From: B8-G4 sp033720735
Lineage (GTDB): Bacteria > Bacteroidota > Bacteroidia > Chitinophagales > Saprospiraceae
DNA: 27,125 nt
Assembly (NCBI GenBank): GCA_033720735.1
Contig: JAWWBX010000018.1
Location: 1-27,125 of the forward strand
Direction of reading: 5' to 3'
The notes beneath the pieces are model-generated. The model was not told where the DNA came from and searched no databases. It was given only the letters and a program-made list of their open reading frames with translations. Positions 15,259 through 23,903 of this stretch are shown in pieces (position 1 is the stretch's first letter; each line of letters begins with the position of its first letter). The translations under genes and the position numbers were made by a program.

Positions 15259-16620
15259 TTACAGGACTTTCATGGCCTCGGGATCCCAATGAATGATCTT
15301 GTCGCCAAAGTAGCTGTCATTGCAGAGGAGTGCCGGCGCCGCCGCACGATAGCCAAACACAGCATCTTGGGCAACCTGTTTGCCCTCCCTGACCCCGGTG
15401 ATGAAATTGTTGAGATGATCGTAGTGGGCACCCCAGTAGCCCGGCTCGGCACGGAACACGATATCCTGGTTGTCCTCCACCATTTTCTTGCGGGCGGGTT
15501 TCGGGGGTCGGGCGGCGCCCTCAGCCTGCTTGGACATAGCGAAGGCATCCATGGGGTCATAGGCCTCATTTTGCCGCAGGGTGACCTTGCGCCATTCCAC
15601 ATCCATCGCGCCTTCAGAGCCAACGAGCTTGAGATACGTGCTACCTGATGTGCCGTCGACAAAATTGACGCGCAGTGACAGATTGAATGCCGGGTGGCTT
15701 TCGGTCTCGGGGTAGTCAAACATCCCCAGGAGCACATCGGGCACCTCGCGCCCGTCCTTCCAGTAGCGCAGCCCGCCCGTAGCCTGGATCTTGTTGGGTC
15801 CGTTGGAACTGACGATAAAGTGCAGACTGGAAAACAGGTGTACAAAGAGATCGCCGCTCACCCCGGTCCCGTAGTCCCGGTAGTTGCGCCAGCGGAAGAA
15901 GCGCAGCGGATCCCACGCGCGTTTGGTTGTGTTGCTGATGTAGCGATCCCAGTCGACAGTTTCCTGCGACGCATCAGCCGGGATTGGGTACTGCCAGGCG
16001 CCGATCGGCGAATTGCGGGCCCAGAAGCCTTCGGCATAAATGAGTTGCCCGATGGCACCACTTTCATAGAGCGCCTTTGCGTGTTCGTTACCAAGGGAAC
16101 TCATCCCCTGGCTACCTACTTCAAAGGTTTTGCCTGATTGTTGTTGCGCCGCAATAACGGCGGGTCCTTCCTCTACACTGTGCACCATCGGCTTTTCACA
16201 GTAGACACCTTTACCACTCATCAGGGCATCGACCGAGATCTGCTTGTGCCAGTGATCAGGTGTACCAACGATCACTGCGTCGATATCACTTCTTTGAATT
16301 ATTTCCCGGTAGTCCATTGTGGTCATGATATCCCTGCCCCAACGGACCCTGGCTTCTTCCAGCCGGCCCTTGTACAGATCACACACTGCCACGAGTTTAA
16401 CACCCGGAATGCGCAGGGCTGTTTTGGCGTCCTCGACGCCCATGCCGCCGGCACCAATGAGCGCTATTTGCACCTGGTCATTGGCCGAAAACCCTTGTTT
16501 GCGATATAACGTTGACGTCTTGCCCGCGGCAGTCAGGACATGGGGACTGGCCGCCACGCCTGCGGCACCCAGTGCCATTTGGCGGATGAAGCGGCGACGT
16601 GATGCATGTTTGTCAGACAT
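15259..16620 (-). CDS. Tat-exported Gfo/Idh/MocA family oxidoreductase
   Basis: The 453-residue enzyme is an NAD(P)-linked sugar oxidoreductase of the GFO_IDH_MocA family. A twin-arginine signal (SRRRFIRQMALGAAG) opens the protein, so it is exported folded with its cofactor. The Rossmann motif GAGGMG is at about 56-61, and the EKPM motif with the conserved lysine is at about 142-145. The long C-terminal alpha/beta domain includes YGTGVSGDLFVHLFSSLHFI and GAHYDHLNNFITGV. Members beside DUF1080 genes carry out the C3-oxidation step of 3-keto-glycoside pathways or act as GH109-like enzymes. It sits 20 nt downstream of the permease gene and 2 nt from the DUF1080 gene. Confidence 0.92.
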   Translation of the reverse strand: MSDKHASRRRFIRQMALGAAGVAASPHVLTAAGKTSTLYRKQGFSANDQVQIALIGAGGMGVEDAKTALRIPGVKLVAVCDLYKGRLEEARVRWGRDIMTTMDYREIIQRSDIDAVIVGTPDHWHKQISVDALMSGKGVYCEKPMVHSVEEGPAVIAAQQQSGKTFEVGSQGMSSLGNEHAKALYESGAIGQLIYAEGFWARNSPIGAWQYPIPADASQETVDWDRYISNTTKRAWDPLRFFRWRNYRDYGTGVSGDLFVHLFSSLHFIVSSNGPNKIQATGGLRYWKDGREVPDVLLGMFDYPETESHPAFNLSLRVNFVDGTSGSTYLKLVGSEGAMDVEWRKVTLRQNEAYDPMDAFAMSKQAEGAARPPKPARKKMVEDNQDIVFRAEPGYWGAHYDHLNNFITGVREGKQVAQDAVFGYRAAAPALLCNDSYFGDKIIHWDPEAMKVL

Positions 16621-16640
16621 CTTGCTTGATTTAATTTATG

Positions 16641-17849
16641 TCAGGTATCGATCACCTCGTTCCTGAACGCAATCGTGTAAAATACAAGAACCACGGCAGC
16701 GATACCGGCCGGGATCAGCCAGATCATGTTCCAGTCGTGCGACCCGTCGGCAAGTTGGTACGCATCGTAGATCTTGCCTGCCAGCCAGAAACCGATCAGC
16801 ATGCCCACGCCGTAGGTCGCCAGGGTGATGAGACCCTGGGCTGAACTCTTGACCTTTTCACCGGCCTTGAAGTCCGTATAGATCTGTCCCGAGACAAAGA
16901 AGAAATCGTAGCAGATGCCATGCAACAGGATACCAAGGAACAGCATGGCGATGAGGCTGTCGGCATCGCCATATGCAAAGAGTACATACCGCAGCACCCA
17001 GGCCATCATCCCCACCATCAGCGTGAGTTTCAGGCCAAACCGCTTCAGGAACACCGGCAGCAGCAACATGAAAAGCACTTCGGAGATCTGCCCCCAGGTC
17101 ATGTTGCCTGCGGCATTGCTCATGCCAACGTCGTTGAGGAAGAGATTTGCATTCTGGTAATAAAAGGCCAGCGGAATACAGATCAGGACCGAGGCGACGA
17201 AGAAGACCGTAAAATTCTTGCTCTTGAATAAGGCCAGGGCTTCGACACCGACAATGTCACCCAGAGTGCGCTTCTCGCCGGGCTCGATCTTGGGGGGCGT
17301 GTGCGGGAGAATAAAACTGAAAATGCCGAGCACTGCGGAGGCGCCGGCGGCCAGGTAGAAGGTATACCGCAAGAGGCTTGCCGCCTCCCACTGCAGCACA
17401 TAGCCGATGATCATACCGGCGACGATCCATCCGACGGTGCCCCAGACCCTGACACCAGCAAACTGCCTTGACGGATCGCTCATTTGCCGAAAGGAAACAG
17501 AATTGACCAGGGCCAGGGTCGGCATGTAAATGATCATGTAGATCAGGATGTAGGGATAGAATGTGGAGAAAGTGTCAGCCTGCGCGGCCAGATACATGAG
17601 GACTGCCCCGGCCAGGTGCAACACACCCAGTACGCGTTGTGCCGCAAAGAAACGGTCTGCGATCAGGCCGAAGATAAAGGGGGCAATAATCGCACCGAAG
17701 GCCTGGGTCATGTAGGCCTGTCCGATCTGCCCGCCGGTCGCCTGCAACTCGGTCGAGAGATACGTGCCCATGGTGACAAACCATCCTCCCCAAATGAAGA
17801 ATTCCAGAAACATCATGGTCGAGAGGAGGCTTCTGATCTTAAGGCTCAT
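16641..17849 (-). CDS. NupG/XapB-like MFS permease (nucleoside or sugar symporter)
   Basis: The 402-residue membrane protein has about 12 hydrophobic segments and resembles the nucleoside:H+ symporter group of the major facilitator superfamily. N-terminal MSLKIRSLLSTMMFLEFFIWGGWFVTMGTYL and the RVWGTVGWI segment after the first half are typical. In Bacteroidota such permeases are often next to Gfo/Idh/MocA and DUF1080 genes, where they probably import a sugar or keto-sugar rather than a nucleoside; this is inference. The start is ATG 17849; an upstream frame adds 12 residues without support. It is 20 nt upstream of the oxidoreductase. Confidence 0.9.
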   Translation of the reverse strand: MSLKIRSLLSTMMFLEFFIWGGWFVTMGTYLSTELQATGGQIGQAYMTQAFGAIIAPFIFGLIADRFFAAQRVLGVLHLAGAVLMYLAAQADTFSTFYPYILIYMIIYMPTLALVNSVSFRQMSDPSRQFAGVRVWGTVGWIVAGMIIGYVLQWEAASLLRYTFYLAAGASAVLGIFSFILPHTPPKIEPGEKRTLGDIVGVEALALFKSKNFTVFFVASVLICIPLAFYYQNANLFLNDVGMSNAAGNMTWGQISEVLFMLLLPVFLKRFGLKLTLMVGMMAWVLRYVLFAYGDADSLIAMLFLGILLHGICYDFFFVSGQIYTDFKAGEKVKSSAQGLITLATYGVGMLIGFWLAGKIYDAYQLADGSHDWNMIWLIPAGIAAVVLVFYTIAFRNEVIDT

Positions 17850-17933
17850 ACGTACGTGTTCTGATGCTGAAAAAGAAAAATACAAAAGAGTGTGATCTCT
17901 GTTCAGACCGCAGGTGCAGGCGCATCCTCCTCA

Positions 17934-18116
17934 TCATTGAATCAGCAAGAAGAACACCAGCCAGAAGAGGATCACAGCGGCAATGAGAATAAATAACAGC
18001 TGACGTTTGCGCAGGCGTTTCTGTTCCCGGGCGACCGTTTTCCGCAGGGTTTCGCCGATGGCCTCCCGGTTGTTGTCACTCAGCTTGCTTTGCTGCCTTT
18101 TGCGTGCACCAGCCAT
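17934..18116 (-). CDS. 60-aa single-pass membrane peptide
   Basis: The product is a lysine/arginine-rich cytoplasmic stretch (about 1-38) with one hydrophobic helix at the C-terminus (about 39-60). It begins 3 nt after the stop of the 1222-aa gene and precedes the permease gene by 84 nt, so it is part of the same transcript. The tight spacing, clean start and plausible tail-anchored topology support a real gene. I do not recognise the family, and no function is proposed. Confidence 0.6.
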   Translation of the reverse strand: MAGARKRQQSKLSDNNREAIGETLRKTVAREQKRLRKRQLLFILIAAVILFWLVFFLLIQ

Positions 18117-18119
18117 TGG

Positions 18120-21100
18120 CTATTCAAACTCGCGGATCTTGATATCTCGGAACCACACCTGGGCATCACCGTGATCCTGCAAGGCGATGTGTCCCCGGCG
18201 GGCCTTGCCAAATCCCGGCATGTCACGGAATTTGGACTCTGCGACCATCTGGTCCCAGGCGTCATTGTACATTTCGTATTCGACGACCTTGATCCCGTTG
18301 AGCCAATGCTCGACCTTGCCGTCCCGCTTGATCAGGCGCACCCGGTTCCATTCCCCCGCGGGTTTGACGGTCACGTACTTGCACTCAAGCATGTCGTAGA
18401 GGTCACCTGCGCGGTGCGTGGGGTAGCGGGCGTCCGGATGGCACGCATTGTCCAGGATCTGGAACTCCGGTCCGGTTTGCCAGGTCTCGGAATAGTCCTC
18501 CGACTCCACCACGCTAAACATGATCCCGCTATTGCCGCAGTTGGAGATCTTCCATTCCAGGGTCAGCTCGAAGTTTTCGTAGGTATCGGCCGTGATCAGG
18601 TCGCCGCGATCCTCGACATACCATTGGCCGTCGGCATTTTTCTTTGCGTTCAACTTCCAGGCACCATCCTCGATGACCCAGCTGGTGCCGACATCATCTT
18701 TTTTGAACCGCTTCCACCCTGCGCTCGTCTGGCCGTCGAACAGCAGTTTCCAGCCGGCTTCGCGTTCGGTTTGGGTCAAAATATTCGGGCCGTATTCCTG
18801 GCTGGGCTGTGTGCGTTGGCCGGGACTGTTGGCCGGGATCTGGTTCATCGTGTACCAGGCTTCGGTCGACCACAATTGGCCGCCTTCGGCACTGACGTAC
18901 TGGTCGAGCAGATGTACGTACACCACCCGGTCAGGCTGCATCCCGGCGAGCTCGAGAAAGACGCGTTTGCGGTCTTCCGAAACGTTGGCTGACAGGATGC
19001 GGAGACGTTCTGCACCGACCTTGGGGCCACCGTATTCCTCTGTGGGCACGTACTGCCATTGCCGGACGTCATAGTCGTTCGGGTCCCAGCCATCACCTTC
19101 CTGCAGGGGCTCGGTAAACTCCAGTTCAATTCCATCGGATTTGGCGCGCACAGCGAGTATTTCAAAGGTGCTTTTCCCGTTGTACTTGAGGCGCTGCAGT
19201 CCGTACCACAATTTGCCGGTATGCGACCAGTTGCCCGGGTTGCCGATCCCTCCAACATAAAGCGCGCCGTCTGGTCCCCACACCATGCGGTTGACACCCG
19301 CCTCCAGGCCCTGGGTAAATCTGAGCACGGCACCCTGGTATTCTCCATTGACTTTCTCGACAAAATCACGTTTGACCCCACCGTGGGTGACCTCACCATG
19401 GATCATTTGTCCTGCGTAAGGTCCGTCGTTGATGTACAACGGCGTACTCGGCGAGTTGCCGATCTCGTCCTGGGGCAGCCAGACCACCGGCTTTTGTTCG
19501 GTCAGCCCGGAAGTACCTTCAAAGTCGACCGACCGCGATCCGTACCATGCGTCAGGTTTGACGTGCACGATCTTGCTCGACGGTAACCAGTCGCCCTGGT
19601 TGTCTGCGACGAAAAGTTCACCATCCACTCCGAAGCCAATGCCATTGGGCGTGCGCAATCCGTGGGCAATAAACTCGATCTTTCCATCATTCAGCGCGAT
19701 TTTGGCCACTTTACCCCGGTCGGGGATCTGTGGATCGGTACTGGCACCGCCCGGATCGATGGCCGTGGCCAGGGTGGCATAGAAATACCCATCCTGAAAT
19801 TCGAGGCCGAAGGCAAACTCATGGAAATTTGAAGAGGTGCGCCAGTCGTTGGAGACCGTCTGGTATTCATCGATCATATCGTCCCCATCGGTGTCGAGCA
19901 ACCGCGTCAGTTCCTGCTTCTGCAGGACATAGATCACGTCATCCACCACTTTCAGGCCAAGTGGCTCGGCCAGGCCGGCGGCGATGCGTTGTACAGCAAT
20001 ATCATTGGGGTCTTCGGTCTCGAGGTTGCTGAGAAGGTACACAGCACCGGACGGATCCCAGGTACATACAGCGAGCCGTCCGTCGCTCAGAAAATCCATG
20101 CCGCCCACCTTGGGGAGGAAGTCATACGGGCGGGCCATGCTCAGATCATAGCTGGGATGCACTTCCGTGAGAGGAACGCCGTCACCGGGCGTCCGTTTGA
20201 CTGAGGACATCGGCAGCGTGAGCCCGGCCAGGAGCAACTGTTGGTTGGGGTGATGCAGGTACCGACCTTGCGGGATCACCTCAAACACTGCTTCACCCGG
20301 ACGCTTCCAGTTCATCGACAAGAACTTGTCGCCGCCACCCTGGTAGTAGGAGATCTGGAAGGGATGGTACCCGGCATGGAGCCCGACTGTCACATCTTTG
20401 GATGAAGTTCCGTGTTCCCCGTCATGGTCGATCAATTCATCGCCATTCAGGGTAAAGCGGGACCCGTCGTCACTCCAGATACGCAGGGTATACTCGCCCG
20501 TATCGGGCACGTGCAGGTATCCCGAGGCATAGAGCGCGAAATTGTCACTCAGGTCAACAAAGTCGCTGTTGCGGAGGTTGCCAAAATGGCTCATCACCCC
20601 GGCCATGTCCGGTTTGCGCGCAGGGGTGGGCGGAATGTTGCGCGGGTTGGACCGCAGTTGGTAGACCTGGGTGATCGCACCGGGGATCAACTCGCCGGGA
20701 TCAACGTCAATCGTGGGTGAAATATAGTCGGCCGCAGCGATCGTGCCTGATGGGCCGCTGTCGCCTGCATCATCTTTATCCAGCCCGAGGATGTATTCGA
20801 CCATGGCCCGCGCGTCGGTTTCCGACAGGTCAGGATGCGGGCTCATCACCTGGATACCCCAGATCCCGGCGCCACCGACGATGATCTTGTTGATCAGCAT
20901 GTTGATATTCGCTTCATTCGTTGTATAGCGTTCTGCGATCTCAACGTAGGATGGGCCAATGGTTTTGACATTGGTGTTGTGACAGGTCTTACAATCGCTC
21001 CTGGCAATGAGCCGGTACCCAAGTGGCAGCTCTTCATCTTCTCCTTCAGACAGCCGGTACTCGTTTTTGATCGTGGGCCGGCCAACGAAACGGACCGCCA

Positions 21101-21788
21101 GACGGGTCTCGGCATTGGGGTTCAGTTCCAGGTGACCTTCCACTTCGAGCACCTGCAGGTTGTCAAACTGCTGGGTCTCCTCCTCGTAGATCGTCAAGGT
21201 GCCATCGGTCTCCACACTCTGACGTGACACAATGGAGTTGAGGTTGAGCTGCAGGAGAACGCCATGGCCCTCAGGCACGTTTTCGGTCGTAAAGACCCGC
21301 TCGATGCCCATTTGTCCATCGGCCTCGATCGCTTCCACCTGTTCGTAGACCCTGACTGGTCCCACCTCTCCGGCATACAGGTCGTACATCAGTTCTGCAT
21401 GCCCGTCGCGGATCCGGTGACCTGCGTATTGCGCCCTGGTGTCGAGTTCACTCGTGCCAACGGTGATGCGCCAGGGACGGTTGAATACATTGACCACGTA
21501 GGCATCACCAACGGAGCGTGGCTGCGGCCCGTGCTGGGTGTTGTAAACGGCGCCCTCAAAATTGACGTAGCCTTTCCAGACCTTGTAAAGCGAACAATCT
21601 TCAGCACTGTAGGCGGCCCACAGGTCCTCATGGAGGGCAATGGTGACGATCCGGGGTTGATCATCAAGCACGGAACGGACGATCCAGGGATCGTACGGGC
21701 GATCCGGCCCGTCGGCAGAAATCGATCGGTCGGGAGTGCATTGGGCGAGCAAGGCACAGACGGCAAGGAGTGTCAGGATTCTGGTCAT
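18120..21788 (-). CDS. Cytochrome c-PA14-propeller-DUF1080 fusion lipoprotein
   Basis: The 1222-residue lipoprotein (signal with LLAQC, Cys about 17) has several modules in order. Residues 24-255 form an N-terminal domain I do not recognise. A c-type cytochrome follows, with CKTCH at about 266-270 and a likely distal ligand Met at about 315 in VMSPHPDLS. A PA14 sugar-binding domain covers about 395-500. A propeller resembling glucose/sorbosone dehydrogenase runs about 545-870 (GVDGELFVADNQGDW, GPDGALYVGGIG). The C-terminal DUF1080 domain is about 1005-1222, with QTGPEFQILDN and KVEHWLNG. The start is ATG 21788; the TTG codon before it is not needed. The layout suggests binding, oxidation and cleavage of a glycoside on the cell surface with electrons passed to heme. 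This is inference. Confidence 0.92.
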   Translation of the reverse strand: MTRILTLLAVCALLAQCTPDRSISADGPDRPYDPWIVRSVLDDQPRIVTIALHEDLWAAYSAEDCSLYKVWKGYVNFEGAVYNTQHGPQPRSVGDAYVVNVFNRPWRITVGTSELDTRAQYAGHRIRDGHAELMYDLYAGEVGPVRVYEQVEAIEADGQMGIERVFTTENVPEGHGVLLQLNLNSIVSRQSVETDGTLTIYEEETQQFDNLQVLEVEGHLELNPNAETRLAVRFVGRPTIKNEYRLSEGEDEELPLGYRLIARSDCKTCHNTNVKTIGPSYVEIAERYTTNEANINMLINKIIVGGAGIWGIQVMSPHPDLSETDARAMVEYILGLDKDDAGDSGPSGTIAAADYISPTIDVDPGELIPGAITQVYQLRSNPRNIPPTPARKPDMAGVMSHFGNLRNSDFVDLSDNFALYASGYLHVPDTGEYTLRIWSDDGSRFTLNGDELIDHDGEHGTSSKDVTVGLHAGYHPFQISYYQGGGDKFLSMNWKRPGEAVFEVIPQGRYLHHPNQQLLLAGLTLPMSSVKRTPGDGVPLTEVHPSYDLSMARPYDFLPKVGGMDFLSDGRLAVCTWDPSGAVYLLSNLETEDPNDIAVQRIAAGLAEPLGLKVVDDVIYVLQKQELTRLLDTDGDDMIDEYQTVSNDWRTSSNFHEFAFGLEFQDGYFYATLATAIDPGGASTDPQIPDRGKVAKIALNDGKIEFIAHGLRTPNGIGFGVDGELFVADNQGDWLPSSKIVHVKPDAWYGSRSVDFEGTSGLTEQKPVVWLPQDEIGNSPSTPLYINDGPYAGQMIHGEVTHGGVKRDFVEKVNGEYQGAVLRFTQGLEAGVNRMVWGPDGALYVGGIGNPGNWSHTGKLWYGLQRLKYNGKSTFEILAVRAKSDGIELEFTEPLQEGDGWDPNDYDVRQWQYVPTEEYGGPKVGAERLRILSANVSEDRKRVFLELAGMQPDRVVYVHLLDQYVSAEGGQLWSTEAWYTMNQIPANSPGQRTQPSQEYGPNILTQTEREAGWKLLFDGQTSAGWKRFKKDDVGTSWVIEDGAWKLNAKKNADGQWYVEDRGDLITADTYENFELTLEWKISNCGNSGIMFSVVESEDYSETWQTGPEFQILDNACHPDARYPTHRAGDLYDMLECKYVTVKPAGEWNRVRLIKRDGKVEHWLNGIKVVEYEMYNDAWDQMVAESKFRDMPGFGKARRGHIALQDHGDAQVWFRDIKIREFE

Positions 21789-21819
21789 CAAGTAAAGACT
21801 TGTTCGTGTAGAAGTGTCC

Positions 21820-21827
21820 TAAAGGTA
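21820..21827 (-). promoter_or_regulatory. Probable -7 element for the DUF1080/cytochrome operon
   Basis: The minus strand reads TACCTTTA, one base off TAnnTTTG, 31 nt before the ATG of the 1222-aa gene. No clear -33 TTG is seen. Confidence 0.35.
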
Positions 21828-21840
21828 TGGGAAATTTGGA

Positions 21841-22671
21841 TCAGCGCCGGGCGGCCGGGGCTGGCTTCCGCGCGATAAAATTGATCCCGAAAGAGAGGTA
21901 TTTGCGCAAAACCGGGTAGCGTGCGATGATCCGCTGCTCGCGTGCGATGACTGCGTCCTGGTCATTGTCGCTGAATGCACCGGATGGCAGGATGCGGAGA
22001 TATTCAAGACTGCCGTCGTCCCAGACAAACCCGGCCTGTTTGAACGCATGTTGCCACGCGCGTACCGACCGGATGTTCTCATTGCCCATCAGGATCTTCT
22101 TGCCGAGACGTGTGTCATCGATCTCGATCACACGCCGGGTGCCCCGTTGCCTGAAGAGCTTCAATTGTTGAATGATGTTGGAGCCATTCTCCTCGATGGC
22201 GACCAGCTGTCCGCCGGGTTGCAGGCTGCGGAAGAACAACAAAAGGGCTTTGTCAAGCGGTTCGAGATGGTGCAAAGTGTCCTGCACGATCACGGTGCTG
22301 TACGTATTCGGGGCAGGATCCAGGTCAAAGGTGTTGGCATAATCGCATTCGAACAGCGAGACGTCGCCATATGCCGACCAGTATTCGCGGCGACGCGGTA
22401 TCTGTTCGTAATAGTACTCGAGCGTATTGCCAAATGACCGGATGCCATTGAGAGCAAGGAAGAAGTTGGTGGTGCCGTAGCCGCAGCCGCAGTCCCAGAC
22501 ATAGTCTCCGATGGTCGGAAGTGCCCTTTCGATGTACCTCAGCCGTTGCAGATAATAGGCCGTGCGGAAAGACTGTTTGTGGGGATCATTGAGAAAACGG
22601 TAGTACCCTCTTAGCTCCGGATGGACCTCCAGTTCCTTGTGCAGCAGGGATAGGAAACGTTCTGAGCGCAT
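21841..22671 (-). CDS. Class I SAM-dependent methyltransferase
   Basis: The 276-residue cytoplasmic product carries methyltransferase motif I at about 60-66 (DCGCGYG), preceded by GDYVW. Acidic motif II is inferred around NTLEY, and later STVIVQDTLHHLEPLDKALL corresponds to motifs IV-V with LQPGGQL as motif VI. The N-terminal part (MRSERFLSLLHKELEVHPE) is helical. Members with this pattern methylate a range of small molecules and lipids; the substrate is not evident. The gene is divergent from the SRPBCC/GyrI-like gene. Its start codon lies 17 nt after an exact -7 box. The stop lies 52 nt upstream of the start of the 1222-aa gene, so the two may share a transcript. Confidence 0.88.
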   Translation of the reverse strand: MRSERFLSLLHKELEVHPELRGYYRFLNDPHKQSFRTAYYLQRLRYIERALPTIGDYVWDCGCGYGTTNFFLALNGIRSFGNTLEYYYEQIPRRREYWSAYGDVSLFECDYANTFDLDPAPNTYSTVIVQDTLHHLEPLDKALLLFFRSLQPGGQLVAIEENGSNIIQQLKLFRQRGTRRVIEIDDTRLGKKILMGNENIRSVRAWQHAFKQAGFVWDDGSLEYLRILPSGAFSDNDQDAVIAREQRIIARYPVLRKYLSFGINFIARKPAPAARR

Positions 22672-22688
22672 GCAGAATTTCGGTGCGT

Positions 22689-22696
22689 CAAAGGTA
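22689..22696 (-). promoter_or_regulatory. -7 promoter element for the methyltransferase gene
   Basis: The minus strand reads TACCTTTG, an exact TAnnTTTG match, 17 nt before the ATG at 22671. The 68-bp gap to the opposite gene also holds TATCTTAA (22715-22722, +), 17 nt before its ATG, so the region looks like a divergent promoter pair. Confidence 0.55.
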
Positions 22697-22739
22697 AGAT
22701 TTCGGAGAATGCCGTATCTTAAGGTGAAACACCACGTAC

Positions 22740-23753
22740 ATGAAATTTCTGCGCGTACTTCTGATCATTCTTCTGATCGTGGTGGTTGTCGTCGTGATCC
22801 TGGGCATGGTAGGCCCGAAGAGTTACGATGTGAGCCAAACGAGGACGATTGAAGCGCCGAAGGAGCTGGTATTTGCCTATCTCAAGTCACTGAAAAAAGG
22901 CAATGAATGGGGGCCGTGGCGTGATCAGGATCCGGACATGGAAGTCTCCTATGAGGGTGATGACGGTACGGTCGGTTTTGTCTCCAAATGGGATGGACCA
23001 CTGGTAGGCAAAGGGGAGCAAACGATCACCGCCATTGAAGACGACAGTTCCATCGAGACGGATATCACCTTTTATTCGCCGTTTGGCAAGATGTATTCCG
23101 AAGGGTACATGCGTGTCGCCGATGCAGAGCAAGGGACGGATGTCACCTGGGGCTTTAAAGGTGAGAACAACTTCATTGCCCGCGTCTTCAGTGTGTTTTC
23201 GAATATGGAGAAGAATACCGCTCCGATGTTTGCCAAGGGGCTCGAGAATCTCGACTCACTGGTACGGGCCGATATGAACAAAGAGTATAACGGATTGAAG
23301 GTCCAGTACAAGGACGTGCCCGAGCGGACGTTCATGGCCAGACGGGCGGTCGTCAAGTGGGCCGATATGCAGGCGTTCTATGCCACGCACCTGCCCCGGA
23401 TCGGTGCTGCCGCTGCGCGCGCCGGTGTGCAAATGAACGGGATGCCCTGCGGGCTGTATTATTCATGGGATGAGGAAAATGAAGAAACCGATATGGCAGC
23501 CGCCATGCCGGTAGCCCGTGCCTTTGAAGGCAAGGATATGGAGGTCATACGCTTGCCGGCGGCCAAAGCTGCCGTGGTAGATTACTATGGCGACTACGAC
23601 AACCTCGGTGCAGCGCATGAGGCGATCGACGCCTACCTGCAAAACTTCGGATTGACCTCCGCCCCTCCGGTAGTTGAAGAGTATGTGACCGATCCCGGGA
23701 CCGAGCCTGACCCTGCCAAGTGGCTCACCCGGATCGTGTATCGCATCGAATAG
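22740..23753 (+). CDS. SRPBCC domain-GyrI-like domain fusion, membrane anchored
   Basis: The 337-residue protein starts with one strong hydrophobic anchor (about 4-23). An SRPBCC (START-like) ligand-binding domain follows at about 30-175, recognisable from RTIEAPKELVFAYLKSLKKGNEW and the VTWGFKGENNF strand. A GyrI-like/AraC effector-binding domain takes up the rest (about 190-337), including YNGLKVQYKDVPERTFMA, AAARAGVQMNGMPCGLYY and WLTRIVYRIE. Both domains bind small hydrophobic or amphipathic ligands. No DNA-binding domain is present, so a transcription-factor role is unlikely. It is divergent from the methyltransferase gene, and a hairpin follows its stop. Confidence 0.85.
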   Translation: MKFLRVLLIILLIVVVVVVILGMVGPKSYDVSQTRTIEAPKELVFAYLKSLKKGNEWGPWRDQDPDMEVSYEGDDGTVGFVSKWDGPLVGKGEQTITAIEDDSSIETDITFYSPFGKMYSEGYMRVADAEQGTDVTWGFKGENNFIARVFSVFSNMEKNTAPMFAKGLENLDSLVRADMNKEYNGLKVQYKDVPERTFMARRAVVKWADMQAFYATHLPRIGAAAARAGVQMNGMPCGLYYSWDEENEETDMAAAMPVARAFEGKDMEVIRLPAAKAAVVDYYGDYDNLGAAHEAIDAYLQNFGLTSAPPVVEEYVTDPGTEPDPAKWLTRIVYRIE

Positions 23754-23781
23754 TGATTCTTTGAAGGGATCATTCGTAGGC

Positions 23782-23818
23782 GACAGCTGATATCACCCGA
23801 TGTCAGCTGTTCGTCTTT
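23782..23818 (+). terminator. Probable rho-independent terminator after the SRPBCC gene
   Basis: ACAGCTGATATC (23783-23794) pairs with GATGTCAGCTGT (23799-23810), giving a 12-bp stem with one G-U pair and a 4-nt loop. A T-rich run ending in four Ts at 23815-23818 follows. It lies 28 nt after the stop codon. Confidence 0.7.
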
Positions 23819-23903
23819 TCAGGCCCTCGGTGGATGCCCAAGGGTATGCCTTGACGACAGCCATTCACGGCAAAAGAAAATGCAACGTAAGTGAAGAAGA
23901 ATG

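Noticed and set aside
22740..23753. GyrI-like transcription regulator
   Set aside because: The effector-binding domain is present but there is no helix-turn-helix; the N-terminus is a membrane anchor and SRPBCC domain.
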